Assembly (NCBI GenBank): GCA_013399695.1
Contig: VXAU01000750.1
Coordinates: 1,184,719 to 1,248,718 of the forward strand
Length of the DNA stretch: 64,000 bases
Reading direction: 5' to 3'
Source: Formicarius rufipectus
Taxonomy: Eukaryota; Chordata; Aves; Passeriformes; Formicariidae
The translations under genes and the position numbers were made by a program. The notes below the pieces were generated by a model. It was not told the origin of the DNA. It ran no database searches and saw only the letters and a program-made list of their open reading frames with translations. This document shows, in pieces, positions 50,263-61,745 of this stretch (positions are counted from its first letter, which is position 1; each line of letters opens with the position of its first letter).

Positions 50263-53200
50263 ATTACAGAATAAGACATCTGTTCTCCCCATTTCTATAT
50301 GATTTCTAATGATTGTCCCAAGAGAATTGTTTTTATAAGGATCTCTATGTATGCATTAGCCTGCACAGTTGCTTTCCTTAATATCTTTCCTTTTGGTATC
50401 AAAAAAGAATTATTTGCTTTGCCTTTGGCTGTAGTTCTGCTTCTCAGAGGAAAACTGAATCTCACGCCAAATCTACTGCCCAACACACAGATCAGTAAAT
50501 GTGATGTGGTCAGTGACACTGATACATAGGGGCTGAAGGAGCTCAGCCAAAGGTGCAGCAGAAATGGGGTAACTGGCAGAAATAGGAAAATATGGCAGGA
50601 CACAGCAGGCACCACAGGGTGAACTTCAGTGCTTGGGCAGACATCACTATCCCTCCAATCATTCCTGGCCTTTCCTAGGGAAAAGGCAGAGCACTAGAGG
50701 GAAGCACCTCCTGGGCTTGATCCATAACATTACCTTGACCTAAACTGTCCAGCTTTCACAGGAACAGAATACAAGATTAAATATTAGCGAAAATTAATAA
50801 AATCCCTAGTTTAATTGGCAGCTACTACCAATATTAAATAGATCCTCTTAAAGAATAGTGTTTCTGAATCACTAAGGTTGAAATGTAATTGAAAATGTAC
50901 TTATGAGAAACATTTTTTGCAAAGCCTGTGAAACCGTGAGGATTAGGTTGAAGTATCCAATGTGATCAATATCTTGCAATCACATTAAGGCCCCGGGCAA
51001 CAGGGACCCTTATTCCTTCCCACTTCCCATTTTCTGTTTTCTGTTTCTAGGCACCATCATAGACAATCAGACATGAACAGAAAATGAATTTGCTACAAGC
51101 TAGTAGCATTGTAAGTGGCTTTGATATAAGTGGAACAAGGGTCGGTAACTTCTAAGCTCCAGTAGCTTGATAAGAATATTAAGCCTACCATTTATCCCCA
51201 ATGAGTGCTTGATTAGCCATACAGTGCTCTGCTGACAGAGTTCACTAAAAATACATTATGCTAATAACACTTGAGTGCCCACAAAACTGGGGATGCCCAA
51301 GTCTTGACATAAAGAATGAGTCATGATGGTATTTACCTGGCAGACCCAATAATAGGCAAAAGTATGTGGGCAGGGGAAAAAAGTCATCTTAGTCCTGTTT
51401 GCAAAGATACAAATAGAAACAGAGGTGACTTTGCTCAGAGGACGCTAGGATTAGAACAAATAAAAAGAAATACCCCACATTGTCACATGGCATGTGGGAA
51501 ATAGAGATGTTTAGTTTTCCACAGCAAGCAGCTGCTAGTGGAGAGAAGCCACTTGTATGTATTCATCTTTGTCTAAACTATGTCATGTGGCTATTCACTG
51601 GCGCCTCTTTCTGCCAGGTTCGACATCAGGCGTGTTTCCTCCTTGCTGTGCGCTCGGATCACAACCGGGGATTCCCATTGCTCATTTCTGTTCCCCAGCC
51701 CACTGCCACTGTCCCCCTCAGCCCAGCTCCTGCTAACACAGCCTTTGCTCTCCTGAGAAGGATTTGTAGGCTGTCTCTCTTTCTTAGCATCAGCTACAGG
51801 TGTTACAGGTCCCAGCAGCAATCCCAGCCACATTGCAGGTACAGGAGAGTTGGCTGGGGATGTTCTTCACTGTTTCACATTAACTCGATGAACTTGCTTC
51901 TCCCAAGCACTGAACCCTCTGGTCTTCACGGTTCTGCTGTCTTCTAACTGCAATTAACACCCTAATTAGCACACCTAGCAGGGCCCTGAGCCTCATATAG
52001 AAGGCAGATCCATTCTGCAGCCGACAGTCTGGCTGCCAGCTATTGCACAGGCGAACTGGGACACAGCACTTGGCCATGACTCACAGCAAGGGCAAGCAAT
52101 CTCAGACTTACAACTGAGACTTCTGCAAGAGAGGATCAAGCTTGGGGGGGAAATCAAAATAAAAATAAAAAAAGGCATGATTAATCTGGCCATTAGAGCT
52201 GGTCAATTTTTTTTCCTGCCAAATCTTTTACTAGCCATAAATGCTTTTTAAGCCCAGCCGAAATTAAGTCAATTTTGCCAAACGGTTTTAAAGAGCATTT
52301 CAAGGAGTAATGACTCCTCAATTTTAAGAGGATTTGATATTTTAATGTGTGTTAGAGGTTCCATGAAAATATTTTCAAGAGTTGACAAAAGTTAAAACCA
52401 AAGTGTTTTATTTAGAATGTGTTAAATGTTTTAGTGTACCTGAAATATATTTTTATTACTAATGCTTCATTTTGCCCAGAAAATGGAAGAATAAAAAAGT
52501 ATATTGGGACTCTACCAACTTTTAGAAATATTGACAGGGAGCCAAAACCCTCAGCTACTCACAGTCAACTATTACACGACATCAAATTGTTAAAATGCAA
52601 AGGTACAAAAGAGCTAAGTAGCCTGATCTATTGTAGCTGCTTGTACATGAAGCACTAATGTGAGAAAAGTCCAGGCAGTGGAGAAAAGCAAGCACTTCCA
52701 CGTCACAATTTGTCTCATGCTAATGGAAGTGCCTAAAACAGGTCAGATAAATCATGTCTTTAAAATGCCCATTTCTCTTCAGTGATTAGAGAGGAACCAT
52801 GTGACTAGTGCTGGTGTAACATTCTACCTTGTCAGTGTCAACAGTGGGGTGAGATGAATTTCTGCAGTTTAATAATTCACCAAATAATTAACATTTTTAT
52901 GTAAAAGCCCCAAAACATGAGGCCAGAAGCTGGAAAAACTGAACAATAGAGAGGATATGAATTCTTTTTGCTTACTCTGGCATTTAGCATTTCATGGTCT
53001 ACTTAGTCTCCTGTGTCTTCCCTCCTTCCTTAGCTTTTCTTCCATTTAACCCTCTCATCTTCCTTTTTGTCCACCCACCTTCTGTCTTTCTTTCTTGAAG
53101 CAGCCCAGTTTGATAGCTGTTTTTAGAATGTACTGTTGACAGTGTCCACCTGCTTCTGTCATCTGCTGCCTGTCTTTCATCACCACTGGAAAGTGAAAGA

Positions 53201-54142
53201 CAACATTTTAAAAACCATGGGCATTGTAGGTTATGGGAATTCCCCCAAACAGTATCCTCAGTTGGAAAAAGCATTAGATGTGAGTCCAAGCAAGGACTGC
53301 TCTGGTTTTTCAAACTTTAACCCTAAAATGCCACCTTCATTACCCACCGTTTTTCCATTTATTGTCCGCACTGAGATCTCTCTTTGTAGTATTGTTATGA
53401 AATCAAGTACTCCTGGAACCCTAACTTCATTTTGTGTCTTGCCCTTCAAGGACCTACTGTGAATTCTATATGCAATATTTTACATTTTGCATTCACCTAG
53501 TTCCATTACAAGCAAGACATCAAAGTCCTTAGTGGGGCCTTAGAAGATTCTTCACTTGGTCCAAATCTGGCCAATGGTTTTGCTGTTAATTCCCATGTTA
53601 ACAGGACAGTGAGCAAATTAGAGAAATATAATCTTTATACCAAAGCAGCAAAGAGCTTTGTATAGAGTTAATAACAAATCTAATGTTTATTCTTCATTAT
53701 TTATAATTCTTCATCTTTCTTCATTGTACATGGATATGTACATTTATATGTGCATCTGTGAAAGTGAAATTTCATTTCAGTTTTATCTAGGGCTTTTGGA
53801 TTGTGCCAATTACACCCTACAAAAATACAGTAAGGATCACAACAAAAATTAAAGGCAATCTATATTACTTCTAGTTGTAAAAAATCATGTATTTGACTAC
53901 ACCTCTGAGGAAAGAGAACAAAGCCTATATCACCCCACTCCATAAAAGCAGTTTACAGGCACCAGACAACTAAATAGAAAATATAATTCGAAAGCAACTC
54001 ACGTTGCTCCTGGATGACTGATCTGCTGATCACTTTGTCTGGCTGTATGGAAAGTTAAAGTAAGCTGAAAGTTTTCAATTTATAGCAAACAGTGTATTTA
54101 CTGTTCCACTCCAACTGTGTGTGATACATGGACTCCAGTTTA
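50263..54142. other. unique noncoding sequence
   Basis: No recognised exon, RNA gene or transposon. The stretch 51590-51950 is GC-richer and keeps a 155-codon plus-strand frame (51480-51947) open, together with overlapping minus-strand frames. The composition is random-looking and I reject it as a gene. The part from 53010 to 53100 is pyrimidine-rich on the + strand. Confidence 0.58.
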
Positions 54143-54284
54143 AACAAAACCAAAACAAAACAAAAAACAAACAAACAAACAAAAACAAAAACACACAAAA
54201 CAAAAAACAAACAAAACAAAAAACCAACCAACCAAAAAACCAAACAAAGAAACAAACAAATAAAAAAACCAAAACAAAAAAAGG
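54143..54284. repeat. A/C-rich simple repeat (AAAC/AAAAC)
   Basis: About 140 bp of CAAAA, CAAA and CCAACC units lie on the + strand, composed like the flanks of the 31-kb minisatellite but without a fixed period. Confidence 0.94.
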
Positions 54285-57200
54285 AGACGTTAACCAGGTG
54301 GTAAATAATCAAACTATTTTCTTCATTAGCCTTGGAATATATTATACAATTTTGCAAGCAATAAGAAACCACATGCAATATTAGTGCTTTTTGTTTTCTA
54401 CTGTCCTTTTCTTTTTGCCATTTGTATTACCCATTTCCCCCTATTTTTCCTTTTTCCTCCCCCTTCTGGGATTCACCAAATTTACTATCATATTTAAGCA
54501 CACTTTGGTTTATAAAGTTAACTATTTTAAAGTTAATTATCCATAAACATGTCAGTGTATGTTCTCCAGCTAATCACACAAAAGCCTATCCTGTTAACCT
54601 GACAGATTCTCAGTATATTCCAGGAATGCAGGACAGGGCAGACATTTTTGCTGAGCACTTCTGAACCTGATTTTTGACAGTGGAATGATGCATTTGGGCA
54701 CATGCAAATTACAATTCAGGCACAGGAGTTATGATCAGGTAAAATCCTGCCACTGATACCTAAGAATTTCATCATGGTAAGTCTACAGAGACTTCAGAAG
54801 ATACTGAATGTGAAACAAAGACACTGCAGAATGAGGTTTTATGAAAGCAAACCATCATTCTACCTTCAACTTATCATGTGAAATTATTTTTACGGAAATG
54901 TGGGACTTTGGTCCCTTATTTTTTTATTAGTTAAAATCTCTTATCATCTGTCTTTTTCATAATTCTGTGCTGTGCTCTTGGCAGTACCAGTGAGCATGTT
55001 AGACTCAGAAACCGTAATTAGTATCTGTTCATACAAATGTCCCAGGCTGTTTTTTCTCATTACTCAAACTCCATACACAGGACATGTTTAGAAGCATAAA
55101 TTGTTTCCCTACTGCGCTTCTAATTAACACTTCCATTAAGACCCAGGCAGAGAGCATGGAACATACTGAAAGAAACTGCTGTTTACAGAAACGGTGATAA
55201 AATGTATACAAATATGTCCTGCAAAGTGCAATCAAGCCAGCTTGCGTGACATGTGGATGTGTGGCTCTATATGTAGGCACAAACAGATGTGGTACACTCA
55301 CTTGCAAGACTAATTTGTTCATTAACATTAAAAAAACCCTAGATGAATAACAGTCCATTAATTTTTATAATTACTTCTTGCACGCCCATATCATTGCTCA
55401 ATTTAGTTTCTGAAGCCCTAGGTAGCTTCAGATTGCCTCCTTGGCATGATCATGGTGGATGCTTGAGTTGCCTTTCATTGGCTACTAGATTGGATTTACT
55501 TGGATTTTTGTCTTTATACACTTTAAAGAGGCCTCCACCTCTCTTCTTATTCTATGAGGAATTTGGATTAACCTTAAATTAAGATAAAAAGTAACAGTTT
55601 ATCTTTTTTCTTTTCTGTCTTTAAAGGTAGAATGGATTATCAAACCGCCTGCTAAACATTGTAAATAGTTCTGGATTTCTAGAAGACTTGGTTTATGCCT
55701 TTGAATAAAAACATGCATAATCTTTTTCATTTTCCACATGTTCAATATAAAACCAAGTGGAAAAAGCCTCCAAGCAGCTGTAACTGAGTTTCAACTCCAG
55801 AAATCCCATCGTGAGACTCAGGAGAGTCAATGCACAAGAAAAGAGATTAAACAAATAGTCTTGTGACCTAAAGTGCAATAAGCTTTGCACTGTGAGAGTA
55901 AGTTTGAAAGCCTGACAATTAGCTGCAACTCAGGGTTGGTGATAGGGGGATGTTGCTTTTGTTTTTAATTACATTTTATTGAACAGCCAAGAAATAAGCA
56001 TCAAAAGACAAGATTGTCTTGGAATATCAAAGATGGGGTGGGGGAGGTTGTGCATTCTGTGAATTCAGGCAAATTAAAAGAGCTTTTTCCTGTGTTTACC
56101 TGAGTAATTAATGAAAGACCAAATTGCTTTTGAGCCAGCAGGCTGCAGTTAATTGGAATTACGTGCATTCAGTGAACTTAGTGATTTGGCTTAAAAAGGA
56201 TTTACAGTGTAGGTGACAACCTTTTTCAGGGAAACTTAGCAGCAAAGGCTGAATTTAGAAGACATCTTCCAGACAATGTAATTTATGTGGAGAGCTTTCT
56301 TTTTCAGTTAAAGTTTGAAAGTGGAAAAAAACTACTGGATTTACAGAGCAAAATGCTTGGGAAAAAATTCAGTTGAATAATAAAAGTGGAATATAGACAT
56401 TAAGCCTATTGCTATAATTTTTTTTAACTGGTAAGATCAGTGACTTCCAAGAAGTTTGCCAGTCTACCCTGAGGAAAAATGTGTTTGTAGGGACAGACAC
56501 ATTTTAGTTTCTGACGTTATCACCATGCATGTTTTTCTGATACATCTCACCAAAGACTGGTGACATACTATGATGCTTTTTATCAGATGTAGTACCATTT
56601 AATAATCTACTGTCATTATCAAATAATAGTAAGACCACTTGCTTTTAAGTGTATGACCCAAAATGTCGAGAATTGTCAGCATCTGTAATTCTGTTGCTTA
56701 TTTATTTTCCTTTCCTGAATGATTTCTTACTTATATCCTGAATTAATACTTTTCCTGAAAGTATTCCTATATAGATCTCTGGTAGTAGAGGTGATCACAT
56801 GCTGCCCAGTGAACAATCCTCTGGGCTGAAGGACAAATTGGAGGGGTGTTCCCCTTCACTCTCATGAATGTTAAGTCGAACATAGATGGCTCCTCTTGCT
56901 CCTTTTCTTGCCCTAGTGTTATTTTCTCTGCTTTCTATAAATCAAAGATGTTTTCCCTCGTGCAAGAAGAAATTCGAAACAAGAATGTGGAAGTGTTCTT
57001 CCTTTCTTCCTGAAGAAACTAACTTTAAGGTATATATTGGCTTTTTTGGGTCCAGTTCTCACCAAATAATCATGAACCGGTCAGATCTCAATCCATGGAC
57101 ACCTCATGAATTTGTTCAGTAAATATTTATATTATTAGTCTGAATAATCTATCAAATTCAACCTTTTCTCCTTCACTCCCTTTTTCACAGTCAAAGTTTA

Positions 57201-58582
57201 AAACAACCTGAGTTCTTTGGCTAAATAATTGCATTATACATTGTTGCAGGTTAAATGAATTCCCAGTTACTTCAAATTCTCTCTGACCTGTGCCCAAAAA
57301 CCTCTTGCCCAGATTTCTTGAAGTTCATGGTGCACTTGAGTGGTGGTTATTTCCACATATCTTTAATAATAAAAAATGTGAAGTGTCATAGTTGGTTCAA
57401 TATCACATGACTTTAAGTGTACTTTTATGCATTCTATTTAGTTTTTCTGAAATCAGAGAAGATAAAATATATTCATTGTTCTCAGCTTTTAAAAATAACA
57501 ATTTTAATCAGTCTTCCAGTAATGATTTTTTTTTACAGACAGTCTCAGAATTCCTTGTTCAAAGTCAATAGTTCTCCTTCCCTATCTCACTTCCTTCTCA
57601 GTCCTCCCTGTCCTTTTCCAGTAGACACACTGATGAGCTGTACTGGTATTTCCATACAACACTTTCAAGCATAATCAAAGTAATATGTCATCACTGGGTC
57701 AGGGACCAGGCCTGGGCACCTTTTACCCTGAGCCCTACTACTGAAATATCTGCAGCGCTTTCTGGGAGGCAGGAAAGTATTTCAATGGTTTTATTTTTAG
57801 ACTATCTGTTGGGACTAAAATTGTGTAGTGCATTAGAAAACTTGTTTCAGCCTCAAGTGCTGTGACTGTCTGCAAAGTCTGCAGCGTAATCTGTGTTTAA
57901 GTTTCTGTGGGCTAGATTCCCAGTTGCTTCCTTTCTAATTGGGTAAACCTAAGAGATCCTTTGCATTTTAATAAGCAGTTCATGAATTAATACAAAAATC
58001 TGGCATTTTCATAGGACTGTAACTGTATCATTGCTTTTACCACTATAATTATATGAGTTTTAATGTGTACAATGTTATTACTTACAAAGCAGGTTCAAAA
58101 ATGACATTTGTTAGATCAAGGAACCCTGAAAAAGTAGTAGACACATAGAGAATACTGAACATTTAAGCAGTCTGAAAAGCAAGATTTACTCTGAATAGCC
58201 AAATGGTTTTTGCAAGTCACAGTGTTCTCACAACGTAAATGTAGAGAAAAGAGATTTAGTTGAATAATTTATTGCATGGGTTTTTTTATATAGAACTAAT
58301 ATTTGGTATTATTAACCCCATGAATACATTATTTCACAATATAACACTTCTGCAGAATCTATTAAATGTGGTTTTCTGAGTTAATGCAAGAATATACATA
58401 CACAAAGGTATTTTTCACTTTTCATGACCCAAAATCATATTAAAAGCAATGAATTTGATTCCCATCATCCATGGACAAGAGACTTGAAATATTCTCTCTC
58501 CTGAAACTGTCATGATATGTGGAATTATTTGACAAAGTAAATTGCAACTTATTATTATAATCTTCCATCTAGTTTTACATGG
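54285..58582. other. unique AT-rich noncoding sequence
   Basis: No exon of a known protein was recognised. A frame at 56886-57122 starts with a signal-peptide-like hydrophobic stretch but in a weak start context and without a family match. The part from 55930 to 56240 carries several TAATTA-type words around a GCTGCAGTTAATTGGAATTACG core and could be a conserved noncoding element, which is untested. Confidence 0.55.
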
Positions 58583-58711
58583 AAAGGGGAGGGGACGGGA
58601 GGGGACGGGAGGGGNNNNNNNNNNNNNNNNNNNNNNNNNNNNNNNNNNNNNNACGGGAGGGGAGGGGAGGGGAGGAGAGGAGAGGAGAGGAGAGGAGAGG
58701 AGAGGAGAGGC
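58583..58711. repeat. G/A pentamer array (GGGGA, GGAGA) spanning an assembly gap
   Basis: The left part alternates GGGGA and CGGGA units. After the gap the array continues as ACGGGA, (GGGGA)3 and then about eight GGAGA units. The + strand is almost pure purine. Four or more G3-G4 runs within about 25 bases on either side of the gap make G-quadruplex formation plausible. Confidence 0.96.
58615..58652. other. assembly gap, 38 N
   Basis: Thirty-eight undetermined bases lie inside the G-rich pentamer array. The true array length is therefore unknown. Confidence 0.99.
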
Positions 58712-61069
58712 AACATATGCATGTTTAATTCCAGGCACAAAGTCCAGCTAGCAGGCTCCTTTTCTTCTATAGCTTGTATAGGCCTGTGTAGATAATTCAG
58801 ATATCATAATGCCGAGTCACATAATAAATAAAGTCCCAATTATACTCGTCATCTTGTATTTTGGCCAATGCAACATCTGGCCCCTTTCCATTCCCTGGAA
58901 TCATTTACATGTAAAATCAGCCAGATAGTTTTGCAAAGAAGAAATTGTTCCTGGAGTGAAAGATATGCAGAACCCCAGGTATGTGCCAGGCCCAAAGTTC
59001 CTTTAAAGGCATAACAATATGATAAGTGATTTGGGGATAAATTATATTTGTTGCTGCCTAATTTGTAGTGTAGAAAGAAACAAGAAACACAAGGGGTTTT
59101 TCTCTCACACACCTACAGAGTTCAGGACATAATTTTGCTTCATACCTTTATAGGAAGCAAATGATGCTTCCTCAATCATATTCATGAAAAAGACCTTTTC
59201 AGTTCACTAAACAGTACCAGTGTAAAGAATTCTGATTATTTTCTGAACATTGAAAAAAAGAAAACAGGAAATACATCTGTTCATTGCAGTAACAAGCTGC
59301 TGGTAGCATTAGACTTGCTCCACAAGAACTGCATTACACTGGACAACTTCTAATCAGCCTGTTACCTGATGGAATTTGCAAGCACATACTGGGCATGAAG
59401 GGCATTGCTCTCCTCATCATGAGGAGTCTCACTGGGCACAGAGTGCCCAGGGGTCTCCGGTGCAGGGGACAACCTAATCCAGTCACCTCAAGTATCCTGA
59501 AGCATTCTTTTGAAGCTGTTCCCTTGTCCTCCACATTGTGAGGTGTTTGAGGGACAAAGAAAGTGACAGTGCAAGAACGGCAACCGACATATTGCTAGTG
59601 CTGCTGTCAGGCTGTGATTCAAGTCTCCGCCCCATTAAAAATAATTTCTAATGTACAAAGAGAATTTAAAAATATTTTTTTTTTTAAAAAATGTGCGAAG
59701 GATTCAGTAAGACAGATCACAAAAGCCATGAATCAGAATAGGCTTCAATATGGTGATCAGGAAACATTATCCATTGTAAAAAAATATGCTCAAGTAATTA
59801 TAAAAATAATTTTACAGGTAAGTTCTACATTCAGTGAACTATTGGTTAAAAGGAGACCACACTTACCTCAGCTTTGCTTTCTGCAGATTTGGAATTAATT
59901 TGACACTCTTTCTGGATCAATTCCTCAGGTGACCCACACCAAGAAATATCTACTTTTACTACTCTAGAGCTAGAAAAGGATTAATACTTCCCTCTGTTTC
60001 CTTTCATTTTTGCAAGAATATGTCTCAATATTTTTCCAATTACAAAAGCTGTTTCTAAATCCCTCACATTAATGACATCAAATTTTTATTTTTATTTTTT
60101 TGTCATATAAATGAGTTTCCTGAAATCTAAAGGAAAGTAAAGGAAGAAGCTATTCTACTTCAGAAATAAATTCCCAAATAATTTTTAATGTGTTTTACTA
60201 GTACTCTATATACAAAGTTGTAACAAACCAAATATTTAAAACCATTAAAATTTCTCATGTTGCAGAATTTTTAAAATTAAATCAATGCATTCAACGGAGA
60301 CTGTAAGGAGAGGAAAGCAGCCTGGAGCCCAAAGCTAGGAATCTATTAATTAAGATATGCAGTAAAAATGTTAATCAAGTAAACTTAGGGAGGATGGGGG
60401 AAAGTGATTACATAATCCTCTTGGCACTGTATAATGTCTCAGTGCTCTCACACAGGAAAATGATGAGTAGGTAAACAAGAGAGAAAAATAAAAACAGGTC
60501 CTTTGATTGTGGGCCAAAGAAGAAACTGCTCCAATCGGCTTCTCTAACCAACATTAGCAGTTCAAGTAGAAAACACTCAGATCTAAGAGCTCTCTCTAGG
60601 GTGCCAGCCTGGGTACAGTTAACAGAAACACAAAGGAGCCTGAGAAACAGGAGTGTTCAAGATGATTCTGGCTGAGTATGGCCATAGCAATGTCCTTTGT
60701 TATTCTGTTTTTTTGTAACTCTATTCCACCATTGCAAAACTGTAAGTAAACAGAATATTTGGTTCTGCATTCTGCATTATAGATGTGTCACTGCCAACCA
60801 ACAGGAAGATATTTCATTCAAACTTTCTTGGATTCTTAGACTGAGGGGTTTTGGATTATGACTGTCTGTAGCCTTGTTGCCCAAGGATAGTGTTGTTTGT
60901 AACAGGCTTTGTGCTAAGCTAATAATACTGAACTCAATACCTATCAGGCTCTGTCTGGACATCTTTTGGCCTAACTGAAGCCACATGTAGTCTTGTTTAG
61001 TGGTAACAACAGTTATCTAATAATCTGATGACAATTACCTACTTTGTTTTAACTTGTGAACAGCTGTAT
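58712..61069. other. unique noncoding sequence
   Basis: No recognised gene. It contains two adjacent palindromes at 59410-59450 and a T-rich (ATTTTT)n bit at 60079-60101. The part 59330-59560 is GC-richer. Confidence 0.57.
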
Positions 61070-61745
61070 GGGGTAGTAGCAATCAGATACTCAGTGCAAA
61101 GTGAACTATTTATCACTCTAAAATAAAACAAAGAGTTCAAGAGTATAGGAATGAGATGATAGCAGGGGTATTGCAACCATGGGCATAGGATGACACCAAG
61201 GGCCACAGGGCTATAAACATGTCACCAATGACCAGTTAATGGGCATTAAAGGAATGCAACCATGTGATTAGGGTAAAGGTTGCTTTAAGGATAACAAAAA
61301 GAAAACCAGCCATGTCTCTAACATAAGCTAAATGCGCTACACACAGTAATGTAGAAATGTGAGCCAGTGAAGAAGTAGCAGGGCATAAGTCATATTACAG
61401 AACATATAAAATTACTCCAGACAGACCCAAAAGAGAGGAGGAAGGAGTCGTACATCGACATTGCATTTCTCTCCAAAAAGGACTATGATGCTGTTGACTG
61501 GTTGGAATACTTTTCTCCTGCCCTGAACCAACGCCTGAACTTTAGGACCCAAAAATACAGTGGAAGTATGACAGTAATAACAGACAAACATGGAGATACA
61601 TGGCTCTTTATGTATACCAACCTTAACTATATGTGATTTGAATCATGAGTATTAATACAATTGTAAATGGACTAATGGCTATTCTTTGATCAATCTGTTA
61701 GACTATCAATAGATTAGAATTAGAATAAAATCCCTGTTTGTGTAT
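61070..61745 (+). mobile_element. possible solo LTR of an endogenous retrovirus-like element
   Basis: The higher-complexity block has a TATA-like ATATAAAAT (61406-61414). It is followed about 320 bp later by AATAAAATCCCTG (61722-61734), which resembles an LTR polyadenylation signal and its downstream context. A single frame stays open from about 61379 to the TGA ending at 61638, without similarity that I can name. Neither terminal TG/CA repeats nor target-site duplications could be fixed, so the edges are guesses and the class is unknown. No retroviral gene is present. Confidence 0.3.

Noticed and set aside
51600..51640. GGTTCGACATC resembling a tRNA B-box
   Set aside because: No matching A-box or cloverleaf arms at the required distances.
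51480..51947. 155-codon plus-strand open frame
   Set aside because: Arises in a locally GC-richer, stop-poor stretch. Opposite-strand frames are also open and the product has no recognisable motif.
56886..57122. Frame starting with a signal-peptide-like hydrophobic segment and a possible GT donor after codon 48
   Set aside because: Start context is weak (T at -3), there is no homology, and hydrophobic N-termini are common in T-rich DNA.
59614..59898. 94-codon plus frame ending near a perfect CAG|GTAAGT donor
   Set aside because: No acceptor upstream in a sensible position and no recognisable protein. Consensus donors occur often by chance.
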